From NCBI RefSeq assembly GCF_003610805.1, contig NZ_RAPF01000004.1:1-64000 (forward strand): DNA of 64,000 bases, written 5' to 3'. The translations under genes and the position numbers were made by a program. Position 1 is the stretch's first letter. The number at the start of each line of letters is the position of its first letter. Below are positions 17,001-23,091 of the stretch, in pieces. Under the pieces are notes generated by a model. The model saw only the letters and a program-made list of their open reading frames with translations, was not told where the DNA came from and did no database searches. The DNA is from Altericroceibacterium spongiae (GTDB lineage: Bacteria > Pseudomonadota > Alphaproteobacteria > Sphingomonadales > Sphingomonadaceae).

Positions 17001-17802
17001 GCTGTATGGCAGTGCCCTGTATGGCCAGCAGGGTGAACAAGAGGGCCGGTATCTCAACGGCATGGTGACGAGTGACGTTCTGGTCGGCGGCAATGGTGAC
17101 GATACGCTGATCGGGGCAGGTGGTGCGGATTCGCTGCATGGCGGGGCGGGTGATGATCTGATAACGGTAGCTGACCTGTCTTTCCTCGAAATCGATGGGG
17201 GAAGGGGCATGGATACGCTGGGTGTCACCGCCAGCGGCGCAACGCTGGACCTGACCACAACGCTGCCCGCCAAAATTCAGTCTGTCGAAGTGATCGACCT
17301 GACCGGTACAGGCAATAATACGCTGATCGTGGATGCTGCCTCTGTGTTCGATGTCAGCGGCTGGCGCATGGGTGGCGAAGCCTGGATGATCGTGGAGGGC
17401 AATGCCGGGGATACCGTCACCGCCACAGGCTTCACGGCCAATGGCACCTATGTGAACGATGGCGTGACCTATAATCTCTATGAAAGCGGCAATGCCAATC
17501 TGCTGGTCAGCCAGGATATGGCGGCAACGCTCGCCTCCATGGCTCCGGTGGCGGCATCGGCAGATGCCTATGGCCTGTCGGTGGAGGATTATTCCACCGA
17601 TACCGCAGCCGATCTCGATGCACCGGTTGAAGATCAGGCTGTGCTGGCCGGTTTCTCTTCCGCTCTGGATATGGGGAGCCCTGCTTCTGTAATGCCGGGC
17701 GATCAGCCGGCGGCGACCGGCGATCCGGCCACCGATACGCATATGGATACGGATTTGGCCGGGTTGCACGATCCCTCCCATACGGATGATATCGTGTCAT
17801 GA
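5005..17802 (+). CDS. Main fragment of the giant cadherin-like/FG-GAP/RTX adhesin
   Basis: This 4,265-aa open frame begins with MSTGP, encoded by the right end of the IS, and then continues the host protein from codon 6. It holds most of repeat 8 and repeats 9-35 of the cadherin-like array (to about 13,410). FG-GAP repeats follow (about 13,440-14,990), each with a DVNGDGYDD-type calcium loop. Then come an RTX-like stretch (GGNGDD, about 15,050-15,130), a cap domain ending YNLYERGYANLLV, a second set of seven FG-GAP repeats (about 15,540-17,020), a second RTX-like stretch and cap, and a tail with the motif DLDxxxEDQAVLxxF. Whether this fragment is translated is unknown: there is no clear ribosome-binding site at 5005, and the natural N-terminal domain is missing. 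Confidence 0.8.
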   Translation: MSTGPSVYENVTDVLAISAEDGNGSSLTYAIAGGVDQDLFSINSNTGALFFKSAPDYDNPSDFGGDNLYQVLVEASNGEVTTTQMVSITVLDVEERPRIISSPDLTLSAGSISVLTVQAEDSDNDDLIWSLSNSGDSDLFEINADTGELSFLSAPDYSNPQDENGDNTYNVTVQVTDGSFVDSHTFNIRITSDNSAPVITSEAAFSVIENRQTVTTLNADDAEGDNLTYSIEGGDDADYFVIDENTGLLSFKSSPDFERPQDADGNNIYQLEIGVSDGKDMAVQDISVTVSNQNEVPEITSDLNITVQEESSHLGSVIAIDSDGESVTYSISGGDAPLFIIDGQTGELSFRDAPDFENPADADGNNVYEFQVTVTDGQDSITETVTVTVTNRNESPIIESDAAITLVENRSVVMNADAYDGDGDALNYSLEGSDAALFTISGTGELSFIEAPDYENPADIDENNIYDVTIVVTDGSNIVRHDVQIIVADRNEAPVLTGTDSFTLSENSRVAGQLLVADDEADLLAYSIAAGGDGAFFTINASGELSFRNAPDFENPSDANGDNIYELTVSVSDGKGGVTAVPVSVAVTGVNEAPVIISNSSISLQEGQAAALDVNATDADSGDILVYTIVAGGDGALFTIDEVTGELSFKTAPNYDAPQDADGNNVYELTVRVSDGNGESDEQAVTVEVTDVNNSPVITSDAAITLAENEVAVTSVTASDADGDTLTYALSGPDSAQFTINANTGELSFVTAPDYENPADANGDNVYELIVLVNDGDVTVEQDVTVTVSNLNDAPEIGGDGTFTLAEGVTLAGVVGASDDDDGDTLSFSLTGGADAALFTIDGSSGELRFVAAPDYEAPGDDDGDNVYEVEVTVSDGTVSTIRQMRVTVSDSNDLPQITSGAAVTVEENRSSVSVATASDADGDTLAWSIAGGVDGALFAIDETTGALRFIAAPDFEAPADFDGDNVYEVVLEVSDGNGGTASQTVLVTVSDANEAPTATGSAAVTLAENQSLATVIAASDVDGDTLTYAIAGGADAGLFTIDGSSGELRFVAAPDYESPADADGDNVYEVLVEVSDGNGGTVTQSVSVTVTDSNEAPVIESGGAISLGEGRMAVVTLAASDSDGDVLNWSITGGVDASLFVIDETTGALRFVDAPDYEAPADSDGDNVYELSVTVSDGNGKSVTEAVTVTITDKNEAPVITSDAGVTIVENRADVMSVEASDGDGDTLTYAIAGGVDAALFTIDGSTGALRFVSAPDYEAPGDADEDNVYRLKVSVSDGTSTSTQDVLVTVNDKNEAPVVTSDAAITLAENRTLVTTLDAADDDGDVLTWSITGGVDAGLFTIDASSGELRFVSAPDYEAPGDDDGDNVYELEVTVSDGTVVTSETITVTLSDANEAPVITGALDVTLAEDDVTPVTIAASDPDGDTLVWSIAGGVDAGLFTIDAGTGAISFVSAPDYGSPADADGDNVYELNVTVSDGNGKSVTEAVTITVTDTNEAPVITSGDTITLGENVTAVLSVTASDADGDALTYAIAGGADGALFTIDATGALAFRDAPDFEAPGDADGDNVYEVIVSVFDGVSTVQQNVTVSVTDSNDAPEIGGDGTFTLAEGVTLAGVVGASDDDDGDTLSFSLTGGADAALFTIDGSSGELRFVAAPDYEAPGDDDGDNVYEVEVTVSDGTVSTIRQMRVTVSDSNDLPQITSGAAVTVEENRSSVSVATASDADGDTLAWSIAGGVDGALFAIDETTGALRFIAAPDFEAPADFDGDNVYEVVLEVSDGNGGTASQTVLVTVSDANEGPFISSTDSFSVRENELGAFLVEATDDEGDTLSWTIVGGADRDSFVIDGSTGAVSFVSEPDFENPDDFDGDNIYEIIVEVSDGTRTTQQAISVAVTDENDVPVITSESAFTIQEERQAITAVEASDDDGDALIYEIVGGVDFRLFTIDNETGALSFIAPPDFENPEDFNQDNVYEVRVQVDDGNGGSVLQNITVTVLNENDAPVIISQAAITMAENSVNVSTIEAVDTDPADDLIYAIAGGADAALFTIDGTTGELAFITPPDFETPADDDGDNIYQLTVSVNDGTHVVTQDVTITITDANDPPVISSDAVVTLREGDTVVTTVAAADPDDDAASLVYGIASGYDGALFTIDAGTGELSLITPPDFENPSDADGDNIYEVMVTVTDGSNIVEQLIEVTVSNENEVPVISSDSSITIAENEKIAAVVEASDPDGDALVYGIAGGDDASLFAIDADTGELTFITAPDFEAPGDADGDNIYVLTVSVFDGSETVIQDVTITVTDANDPPLITSEADISLNENITSVSTVAASDIDDDVSTLVYALAGGDDVSLFTIDAATGELSFITAPDFENPTDANGDNVYQLIVSVSDGLNTTEQEVTVTITDANDAPVITSDADVTLAEDEAASFDMVADDDDGDTLSYAIIAGDDAALFTIDAVTGEVSFITAPDFEAPADSDGDNVYEIIVEVDDGVASVQQAVTITVTDANEAPVITSDAAITLAEAETEVVQVTSEDADTDDTLTYAIAGGADSALFVIDAQTGELSFISVPDFENPSDADTDNVYEVTVSVSDGTDITEQNVTVTITDSNDPPVFSSSDAVSSAENETVVTTIAATDPNSDVISYSIVGGADKDLFVINAITGEVSFLTAPDFENPGDADGNNIYEIIVEADDGLKGTQQALTITITDAQDAPVIDSEAILDLAENETTLQIEARDDDGDTLVYAIAGGADSALFSIDATTGELSFVAAPDFENPGDADGDNLYDLLIEVSDGTDIVQKAISINVTDAVEGIDTSILAETQGFIIQGDTIDDGTGYSVSSLGDVNGDGYDDLLVGANYGDDGGLNAGETYVIFGQSGGIGTLLAGRRILDLTTLTPAQGFIIQGDMAGDQLGYSVSDAGDVNGDGFADIIVGAYQGDDGGVDAGEAYVVFGNASGFGELTGTRRVLDLTTLSEAQGFIIQGDTGGDTLGFSVSSAGDINGDGYDDLIVGARGGDDGGSNAGEAYVVFGSAALMGDEESGRKVIDVTTLTASEGFIIEGGANGDRLGYSVSSAGDFNGDGYDDLLISANYGDDTGVDGGQTYIVYGTDSGFGIDVSGRQVLRVGSLTSDLGLVLQGDAAMQAGMSVSDAGDVNSDGYDDVIVGAKGGAYVVFGRKNGSGSVTLDANGRQTIGLGSMLAAEGFLLTGTGDDGLGYAVSSGGDVNGDGFADLIVGTYLADSDGVDSGTAYVLFGSDQGFGTAIDGQQVVDVTSLSSDQGFAILGDVAGDGLGRAVSSAGDINGDGYSDIVVGAYLGDDGGSNAGEAYVIYGSAEMGAQGEQAAQSLTGTVSADILIGGNGDDVITGGGGLDVIRAGAGDDRITLTDFTFEDIHGGRGFDSLVLDGAGLNFDLTAILPGDLRSVEAIDLTGSGDNVLTISGENLLDISDWRMDGEAYMLVTGDAGDSVVTQGFTYGGTQIYEGVTYNLYERGYANLLVAQDVAVANNAAGIAPVIDTSILKEHYGFIVQGDEADDRLGYRSMQNMGDVNGDGYDDWIVGAYQNDEGGTNTGAAYVLFGGAGGFGTPDATGRRVIDLSSLSASQGFAILGENTDDYLGYSVSSAGDVNGDGYADVIVGAYRNDEGGGYAGAAYVLFGKASGFGTVDLGSGLSASDGFKIIGDASGDSLGYSVSSAGDVNGDGYDDLIVGAYYNDDGGTNTGTAYVLFGKASGFGTVDTSSSLSASDGFKIYGDNDSDYLGQSVSSAGDVNGDGYADVIVGAYGNDAGGSAAGAAYVLFGKASGFGTVDLGSGLSASDGFKITGDASNDYLGMSVSSAGDVNGDGYADVIVGAYANDDGGSDDEGAAYVIFGKASGFGTVDLGSGLSASDGFKIMGAAVDDYLGYSVSSAGDVNGDGYADLIIGAYQNDAGGSDAGAAYVIFGKASGFGTVDLDTLTAADGFIIQGDMAGDNLGRTVSSAGDIDGDGYDDLLVGAFYGDDGGEDAGEVYVLYGSALYGQQGEQEGRYLNGMVTSDVLVGGNGDDTLIGAGGADSLHGGAGDDLITVADLSFLEIDGGRGMDTLGVTASGATLDLTTTLPAKIQSVEVIDLTGTGNNTLIVDAASVFDVSGWRMGGEAWMIVEGNAGDTVTATGFTANGTYVNDGVTYNLYESGNANLLVSQDMAATLASMAPVAASADAYGLSVEDYSTDTAADLDAPVEDQAVLAGFSSALDMGSPASVMPGDQPAATGDPATDTHMDTDLAGLHDPSHTDDIVS
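7378..7990 (+). repeat. Long direct repeat, copy 1 (two cadherin-like units)
   Basis: About 613 bp match 9790-10402 almost perfectly; I see only two substitutions (an A/G difference in GGGACGGAACG and a G/A difference in GATGGGGACAATG). It encodes two consecutive units, the first starting DAPEIGGDGTF and the second DLPQITSGAAV. The copies are offset by 2,412 bp, or 804 codons, which is eight repeat units. Confidence 0.9.
9790..10402 (+). repeat. Long direct repeat, copy 2 (two cadherin-like units)
   Basis: This is the second copy of the segment at 7378-7990. After its end the sequence switches abruptly from the G+C-rich style to the AT-richer style at EGPFISSTDSF, so the end of this copy coincides with a composition boundary. 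Confidence 0.9.
15815..16850 (+). repeat. Near-identical tandem FG-GAP units of the second propeller
   Basis: Units of about 210 bp repeat with very little change. The string encoding SVSSAGDVNGDGYADVIVGAY recurs from about 15,833, 16,046 (with DDL), 16,259, 16,469 and 16,688. The segment encoding GLSASDGFKI also recurs. The likeness at DNA level implies recent tandem duplication or ongoing homogenisation, and makes this stretch prone to assembly collapse. Confidence 0.75.
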
Positions 17803-17832
17803 TCCGCTGAAAAGGATCGCAGGAAATGGAGA

Positions 17833-17873
17833 AAGAGAGCCGGGGTTATGCGCCCTGGGCTCTCTTCTTCTTT
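17833..17873 (+). terminator. Intrinsic terminator of the giant adhesin gene
   Basis: AAGAGAGCC (17833-17841) pairs perfectly with GGCTCTCTT (17858-17866), with further G/C pairing inside, and is followed by the T-rich run CTTCTTT. It lies 30 bases after the stop codon at 17802. Confidence 0.8.
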
Positions 17874-18083
17874 ATAAGCCGCGAATTGATGAAATCAGCA
17901 GGCCACGCTCATAAGTAATAAAGTGAGTATTGCCCTGTCCGCTGGTTTTATCGGGTGGTTTTCTCTTAAAAATAAATGGTTTTGCGGCCTTGCCAATTCC
18001 TTAGGTACGGCCCCTTAATTGATCGCACCAGAATGATGGAGGACTTTCGGCAGAGAAAAGGAACTATCGAAGGAGTAACTTTC

Positions 18084-21000
18084 ATGACGAAAAGACGAAT
18101 TCGTTCGGCCAAAGGGCTGTCTGCGGTGATGGGCGCAATCGGTATGGGCTTGTCCGTCCATGCCAATGCTCAGACCGGTGCGGATGCCAGTATCGCCCTT
18201 GGAACGATCGATAATGTGAACTCCTGGCAGACATTGGCCGATGGTTCTCTGGAAGTAACGATGGCGAATGGCCAGACCGTAACAGTGGCGCCCGGCCAGT
18301 TTACAGCGGTGAACGGGCAGATCTTCGTCACCGAAGCGGCCATGGCGAGTATGGAAGCGGCATCTGCCGCAGCCGCCGCTTCCAGCGCCGGGCTGGGCGC
18401 AGCGCAGATCGGGCTGGGCGCGGTCGGGCTGGGTGTAGCGGGTTTTGCAGTTGCAGATGCCGTTGATGCCGATGGGGATTCTATTCCCGACGGGGATGAA
18501 GGCGGTGACGAGCCGGGCTCTGAAAACAATGCGCCGGTTTTCACCAGCTCTGCCTCTTCTTCGGTCACGGACGGTTCGACCAGTGCCTATCGCGCAGTGG
18601 CCAGCGATGCTGACGGGGACACGCTGACCTACAGTCTTTCCGGCACGGATGCGGATTTGTTCACGATCGACAGTTCGACCGGTGTCGTCACTTTCAAAAC
18701 AGCCCCTGATTACGGCGATCCCGGCGATAGCGACGGCGATAATGTCTATGAGGTGACTGTGACCGTGGACGATGGTTCCAGCACGGTCAGTCAGGATGTC
18801 ACCATTACGGTGACCAATGAGAATACCGCTCCCGAATTTACCAGCTCTGCCACGGCGACTATCGAGGAAAACACAAGCGCTGTTATGACCGTGGCTGCCG
18901 ACGATGCCGATGGCGATACAATCACCTATTCCATCAGCGGAGGGGCGGATGCCGCTCTGTTTCAGATCGATTCTTCGACCGGGGAACTCAGCTTCATTTC
19001 CGCCCCGGATTATGAAAATCCGGGAGATGCCGGGGCCAACCATGTGTATGACGTGATCGTAGCTGCCAGCGACGGTACCACGACAACCACACAGGCCGTG
19101 GCTATTGCCGTGAGCAATGTTACGGAAACGCCTGAAATCACCAGTGCCGATGCGTTCACGGTGCTGGAAAATCACGTTAATATCGGCACGATTACCTCCA
19201 CAGCAGGCGATGGTGAAACGCTGACATACAGCATTGAGGCAGGGGGCGATGCCAGCCTGTTTTCAATCAATGCAGCCACCGGGGAACTGACATTCAATGC
19301 TGCGCCGGATTATGAAAATCCTCAGGATACGGGAGGCGATAATGTCTATGATCTCACCATATCGGTAAGCGACGGGATTACTTCCAGCTCACAGTCTGTC
19401 ACTGTCACAGTGGAAGACGAAACAGGCAATGAAAGCCCGTATTTCACCAATGCGTCATCCATTGCCATTCAGGAAAATCAAACCACCGCAGTCACTTTGG
19501 CGGCGGCTGATCCCGAGGGCGGGACCTTGAACTATGCCATAACGGGTGGTGCCGATGCGGCTCTTTTTGAGTTCGACGGAGCCGGGGCTTTGGTTTTCAC
19601 CGCCGCGCCTGATTATGAGGCACCGGGTGATGCCGATGAAGATAATGTCTATGAGGTGGAAGTTTCTGTCTCTGACGGAACCAATACAACATACCAGACC
19701 CTGCAAATCACCGTCACCGATTCCGCGGATCTCGAAGCCTCCGATCTTCCACCAGAAGATGGGTTCGTCGTTCCTTCCGGCACCCCCGGAAGCCAGCTTG
19801 GCTATTCGGTAAGTGCAGCAGGCGATGTGAATGGTGACGGGTGGGGAGATTTCATTCTGGCGAGCCCCTTTGACAGTACCGGCGGTGACAGAGCCGGTAT
19901 GGTCTATGTGGTGTATGGCGGAAACGGCCTGACGGACAGCCTGTCCGGCACAACGCGAGCCAATTTCGATTTAAGCTCATTTTCCAGCGCTGACGGCTAT
20001 ATCGTTCAGGGCGAAGGAGATCTCGATTTTCTGGGCTGGTCGGTCTCGTCAGCAGGCGATATCAATGGTGACGGTCTGGATGACATCATTCTCGGTGCTT
20101 ATAATGAAGATACCGGCGGGCCCGCCTCCGGTGCGGCCTATGTGATTTTCGGGCAAGAAGGCACAAGCCATGCCGATATCGATGTTACCACGCTTTCTGC
20201 GAGCGATGGTTTCATGATCCATGGGGCGGGTTCCGATCAGCGTCTGGGATATTCTGTGTCATCGGCAGGCGATGTGAATGGTGATGGCTATGATGATATC
20301 CTTCTTGGTGCTGAACAGGGCGATGGTTCTGCCTATGTGCTCTATGGCGGTTCCGGTTCTTTTGGGACGAGTGATGGCGCCGGGCGGCAGGTTATCGATT
20401 TAGCGACTTTGTCAGCCGGGCAGGGTTTCCTGATGAATGGCGGCCCGACAGACGGCTCTCTCGGGGCCTCTGTATCGACGCTGGGCGATATTAATGGTGA
20501 TGGCTTTGCGGATTTCATTGTGGGTGCAAGATACGCCAACAGTTATGCCGGAGAAGCTTATGTGATTTTTGGCTCCGATCAGACTTATGGAACTGCAGTA
20601 TCCGGCATTCAAACTGTCGATTTGGCGACGTTGGATGCGAGTGAAGGTTTTGTCCTCCAAAATGCTTCGCTGATGATGCTTGGGTGGTCTGTGTCGGATG
20701 CCGGCGATATCAATGGCGATGGCTTCGACGATATTCTGGTCGGAGGTTATGCCACAAATTATGCAACTGGCGATGCCTTCGTCATCTTTGGAACCGATGG
20801 CTCTTTCGGAACGGCTTCCGGAGGACGACAAATCATCGATGTAGCTTCCATTGACGCTGCAGAGGGCTTCACGATCAGAGGGGAGGCAGAGCAGGACCGC
20901 CTGGGCTGGTCTGTATCTTCGGCCGGAGACATGAACGGTGATGGCTATGCGGATATCGTTCTGGGCGCTACTCAGGCGGAGAAAGGGGACGCACCGGGGC

Positions 21001-22025
21001 TGGTCTACGTGATTTACGGCGGTGCTGACGGGTTCGGTACTGATGACGGCAGCGGAGGGCGCCTGCTTGATGTGAGTACTCTCGGTACGGAAGATGGCTT
21101 TAAAGTCATTGGGGAAGAAGCGGACGCTCTTTTTGGCTATTCTGTTTCCGCGGCAGGAGATGTGGATGGCGATGGTTTTGACGATTTGCTCATCGGTGCT
21201 CCCCATACAACGGGAGACGGTGCTGAGGCAGGCCAGTCTTACATTATATATGGATCAGGCGATGGGCAAACGGGCACCACTATAACCGGCACTGCCGGGT
21301 CAGATGTGCTGGTCGGCACCAGCGGTAACGATGTTCTCGAAGGTGGCGGATCTGACGATATTTATCGCGGAGGCGCCGGCGATGACCGAATGATTGTCAC
21401 CGGCGGTGCATTCGGTGATGTCGATGGCGGGAGTGGCTTTGATGTCCTCGTTATCGACGGAACCGGTTATGATTTTCGCTATGATGGTCCGCTGGCTCCC
21501 CACGCCACTCCTTATAATGTGAGTTCGATTGAAGGGATCGCGACTATTAATTCAGCGTCGCCGGGCAGCCCGGTACAACTGGTAGTAGGAGCCAATTTTA
21601 TATCCGCGGTCAGCGATCTGAGAATTGACGGTGAAGCCTCGCTCATCGTCAGCCTCAGAAGTGGCGACAGCGTCCTGAATTTGGCGGAATATACAGCCAG
21701 TGGGCAGATCGAATATAATGGCAGTACATACGATCTTTATGAAAGTGGATCGGTTAACCTGCTGATTGAAGAATATGACGGCACATTCCCAACTGGCCTG
21801 ACAGCTGAGACGGAGAATCTGTCGGCAGCAGAGAGCGTGGATCTCGATAGTGCAACAAGCGATACGGCTGTGCTTTCAGCCTTTGCTGCAGCGATGGAGC
21901 CGTCCACGAGTTTCGTACAGGCAGATCATGTGGAGGCGCCGCTGGCCGTGGCCGATATGACCGCTTCCATGCTGGCGGAATATGCGATGGACCAGGCGTC
22001 CAATGCAGATGGTTCATTCTCTTAA
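18084..22025 (+). CDS. Cadherin-like/FG-GAP/RTX protein, smaller paralog of the giant adhesin
   Basis: A 1,313-aa protein, probably surface-bound or secreted. The ATG at 18084 is preceded by AGGAG with an eight-base gap; an upstream in-frame ATG (17976) lacks this. Residues 1-29 look like a Sec signal peptide (basic start, hydrophobic core, ANA-Q cleavage site). Residues about 40-80 repeat the N-terminal domain of the giant protein (DNVxxW, DGS, GQF). A Gly/Ala-rich hydrophobic segment follows (about 115-140), then four cadherin-like repeats (about 150-550), seven FG-GAP repeats (about 560-1060), an RTX-like stretch (GTSGNDVLEGGG), a cap ending YDLYESGSVNLLIEE, and the C-terminal motif DLDxxxxDTAVLxxF. 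A Sec signal together with RTX-like repeats is unusual, since RTX proteins normally leave by type I secretion. The gene is intact and lies 281 bp after the giant gene with its own terminator. Confidence 0.85.
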   Translation: MTKRRIRSAKGLSAVMGAIGMGLSVHANAQTGADASIALGTIDNVNSWQTLADGSLEVTMANGQTVTVAPGQFTAVNGQIFVTEAAMASMEAASAAAAASSAGLGAAQIGLGAVGLGVAGFAVADAVDADGDSIPDGDEGGDEPGSENNAPVFTSSASSSVTDGSTSAYRAVASDADGDTLTYSLSGTDADLFTIDSSTGVVTFKTAPDYGDPGDSDGDNVYEVTVTVDDGSSTVSQDVTITVTNENTAPEFTSSATATIEENTSAVMTVAADDADGDTITYSISGGADAALFQIDSSTGELSFISAPDYENPGDAGANHVYDVIVAASDGTTTTTQAVAIAVSNVTETPEITSADAFTVLENHVNIGTITSTAGDGETLTYSIEAGGDASLFSINAATGELTFNAAPDYENPQDTGGDNVYDLTISVSDGITSSSQSVTVTVEDETGNESPYFTNASSIAIQENQTTAVTLAAADPEGGTLNYAITGGADAALFEFDGAGALVFTAAPDYEAPGDADEDNVYEVEVSVSDGTNTTYQTLQITVTDSADLEASDLPPEDGFVVPSGTPGSQLGYSVSAAGDVNGDGWGDFILASPFDSTGGDRAGMVYVVYGGNGLTDSLSGTTRANFDLSSFSSADGYIVQGEGDLDFLGWSVSSAGDINGDGLDDIILGAYNEDTGGPASGAAYVIFGQEGTSHADIDVTTLSASDGFMIHGAGSDQRLGYSVSSAGDVNGDGYDDILLGAEQGDGSAYVLYGGSGSFGTSDGAGRQVIDLATLSAGQGFLMNGGPTDGSLGASVSTLGDINGDGFADFIVGARYANSYAGEAYVIFGSDQTYGTAVSGIQTVDLATLDASEGFVLQNASLMMLGWSVSDAGDINGDGFDDILVGGYATNYATGDAFVIFGTDGSFGTASGGRQIIDVASIDAAEGFTIRGEAEQDRLGWSVSSAGDMNGDGYADIVLGATQAEKGDAPGLVYVIYGGADGFGTDDGSGGRLLDVSTLGTEDGFKVIGEEADALFGYSVSAAGDVDGDGFDDLLIGAPHTTGDGAEAGQSYIIYGSGDGQTGTTITGTAGSDVLVGTSGNDVLEGGGSDDIYRGGAGDDRMIVTGGAFGDVDGGSGFDVLVIDGTGYDFRYDGPLAPHATPYNVSSIEGIATINSASPGSPVQLVVGANFISAVSDLRIDGEASLIVSLRSGDSVLNLAEYTASGQIEYNGSTYDLYESGSVNLLIEEYDGTFPTGLTAETENLSAAESVDLDSATSDTAVLSAFAAAMEPSTSFVQADHVEAPLAVADMTASMLAEYAMDQASNADGSFS

Positions 22026-22055
22026 ATCAAACGACTTTTAATTTGCGTATCTCTG

Positions 22056-22092
22056 AAAAAGCCGGGCTTCGCGCTATGAGGCCCGGCTTTTT
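22056..22092 (+). terminator. Intrinsic terminator of the smaller adhesin gene
   Basis: AAAAAGCCGGGC (22056-22067) and GCCCGGCTTTTT (22081-22092) form a perfect 12-bp stem with a 13-base loop and a T run. The A run on the other side could make it work in both directions. From here to the tRNA (22,093-22,321) I see no gene. Confidence 0.9.
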
Positions 22093-22262
22093 CATCGGAA
22101 GAGCACGATGGTGCAGCCTTGAAAAGCGCTTCACCCCGTTGCCGCTGATTTTACGCTTAGGACCCGTGACGGAAGGGCTTGTTGCAAAGTGTAGATGTTG
22201 TGGTTTGGCAGGGCACAATTAATGGCGCTGTGCTGGTTGGAGGACTTTTCCGATTTTCCCCA

Positions 22263-22291
22263 TTGACCAGCCGATAAGAATCAACCATTAG
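22263..22291 (+). promoter_or_regulatory. Possible promoter of the tRNA-Val gene
   Basis: TTGACC (22263-22268) and CATTAG (22286-22291) are 17 bases apart, placing a transcription start about 25 bases before the tRNA. The -35 is good and the -10 is weak. Confidence 0.35.
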
Positions 22292-22321
22292 CGCGGCTCT
22301 CCAAGCGTGGATTTACGCTTA

Positions 22322-22397
22322 GGGCGGTTAGCTCAGCTGGTAGAGCATCTCGTTTACACCGAGAGGGTCGGCGGTTCGAACCCGTCACCGCCCACCA
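22322..22397 (+). tRNA. tRNA-Val (anticodon TAC)
   Basis: A 76-base cloverleaf. The acceptor stem GGGCGGT pairs with ACCGCCC, and CCA is encoded at 22395-22397. The D arm contains AGCTCAGCTGGTAGAGC, the anticodon stem TCTCG/CGAGA encloses the loop TTTACAC (anticodon TAC, reading GUA valine codons), and the T arm contains GGTTCGAACCC. All invariant positions look normal. Confidence 0.95.
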
Positions 22398-22460
22398 TCC
22401 AAAACATTTTATCTGTGGCCTGCTTATGGAAAAAAGGCCGATTGAATAGTGCAGTTGTCG

Positions 22461-23072
22461 CTATGTCGCAGAGGATGCGGCTGGCTGAGGTTCGATAGCT
22501 TCGTCGATCAGTCTGGTGGCTTTCTCGCCGCTCCAGTCGAAACCGCCAGTGACGCGCCAGATTTCTTCGCCTTTCGCATTATAGAGAATGGTGAGCGGCA
22601 ATTCCCCGCCCTGATAGGCGAAGATCAGATCGTTTTCCGGATCCATCCAGCGCGGCAGATTGGTGAATTTCTTTTGCTCAAAGAAAGGCACGACTTTTTC
22701 TGCACCCTGCAAGTCCTGACTGATAGTCAGAACACGCAAGTGATCCTTACGCTCTCCTGCAATCGTGTTGAGCTGCGGCATTTCGACAATACAGGGGGCG
22801 CACCAGGTCGCCCAGAGATTAATGAGGGTCGGTTTTCCTTTGAGAGCCGTCAGATCCAGCGTTGTGCCGGATGGATCGCTTACCGTAATGTCCGGGAGCG
22901 GTTCCCCGGCATGATTCCGACTTACCGTGCCGCTCGTTCCATCGGGCAAATCCTTGACGGTCTCTTCCTTCTGTTGCGCAGGCTCCGTGCTTTGCCTATC
23001 GCAAGCCGAAAGCAAGGAGGCAAAGGCGAGCGTGAGCGATACGGACAAGACAGGTGAGGGCAGTTTGGCCAC
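22461..23072 (-). CDS. TlpA-like thioredoxin-fold lipoprotein
   Basis: A 203-aa periplasmic thiol-disulfide protein, probably anchored by lipid. The start chosen is GTG at 23072: GGAG lies nine bases upstream, and the product begins [10 protein letters not shown] with a short hydrophobic stretch and the lipobox LLSAC. The longer frame upstream would bury this signal. The redox motif WCAPC lies in [17 protein letters not shown], and a cis-Pro loop follows ([10 protein letters not shown]). TlpA/ResA-type proteins reduce cysteines for cytochrome maturation or other exported proteins; the exact target here is not shown. It is divergent from argH, and the two proposed starts are only 19 bases apart, so their control regions overlap each other's 5' ends. 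Confidence 0.85.
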   Translation of the reverse strand: MAKLPSPVLSVSLTLAFASLLSACDRQSTEPAQQKEETVKDLPDGTSGTVSRNHAGEPLPDITVSDPSGTTLDLTALKGKPTLINLWATWCAPCIVEMPQLNTIAGERKDHLRVLTISQDLQGAEKVVPFFEQKKFTNLPRWMDPENDLIFAYQGGELPLTILYNAKGEEIWRVTGGFDWSGEKATRLIDEAIEPQPAASSAT

Positions 23073-23091
23073 GGGGGTGAACTCCAACCAG

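Larger units (their letters stand above)
327..17802 (+). pseudogene. Giant cadherin-like/FG-GAP/RTX adhesin gene, split by two insertion sequences
   Basis: Three fragments (327-1910, 3211-4168 and 5021-17802) rejoin into one frame of 5,108 codons once 1911-3210 and 4169-5020 are removed, which is each IS plus one copy of its target duplication. Across the first junction the protein reads SSVSRA-YTVIVNDIN, and across the second DSSV-SVYENVTDVL. Both complete the repeat consensus. Predicted layout of the restored protein: N-terminal domain (residues about 35-80), about 35 cadherin-like repeats (about 150-3640), seven FG-GAP repeats (about 3650-4170), RTX-like stretch and cap (to about 4340), seven more FG-GAP repeats (to about 4850), a second RTX-like stretch and cap, and an acidic tail. 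Such proteins are usually calcium-stabilised surface adhesins or biofilm proteins. No standard signal peptide is visible, and no type I secretion genes lie in the window. The gene is probably inactive as a whole, though the largest fragment remains open. Confidence 0.85.

Noticed and set aside
17976-18083. Longer N-terminus of the smaller adhesin starting at 17976
   Set aside because: The extension lacks a ribosome-binding site and would bury the signal peptide, while ATG 18084 has a well-placed AGGAG.
22149-22321. Attachment site: TTTACGCTTAGG occurs before the tRNA-Val gene and again about 160 bases upstream
   Set aside because: The shared stretch is short (about 13 bases), lies before the tRNA 5' end and not at its 3' end, and no integrase gene is nearby.
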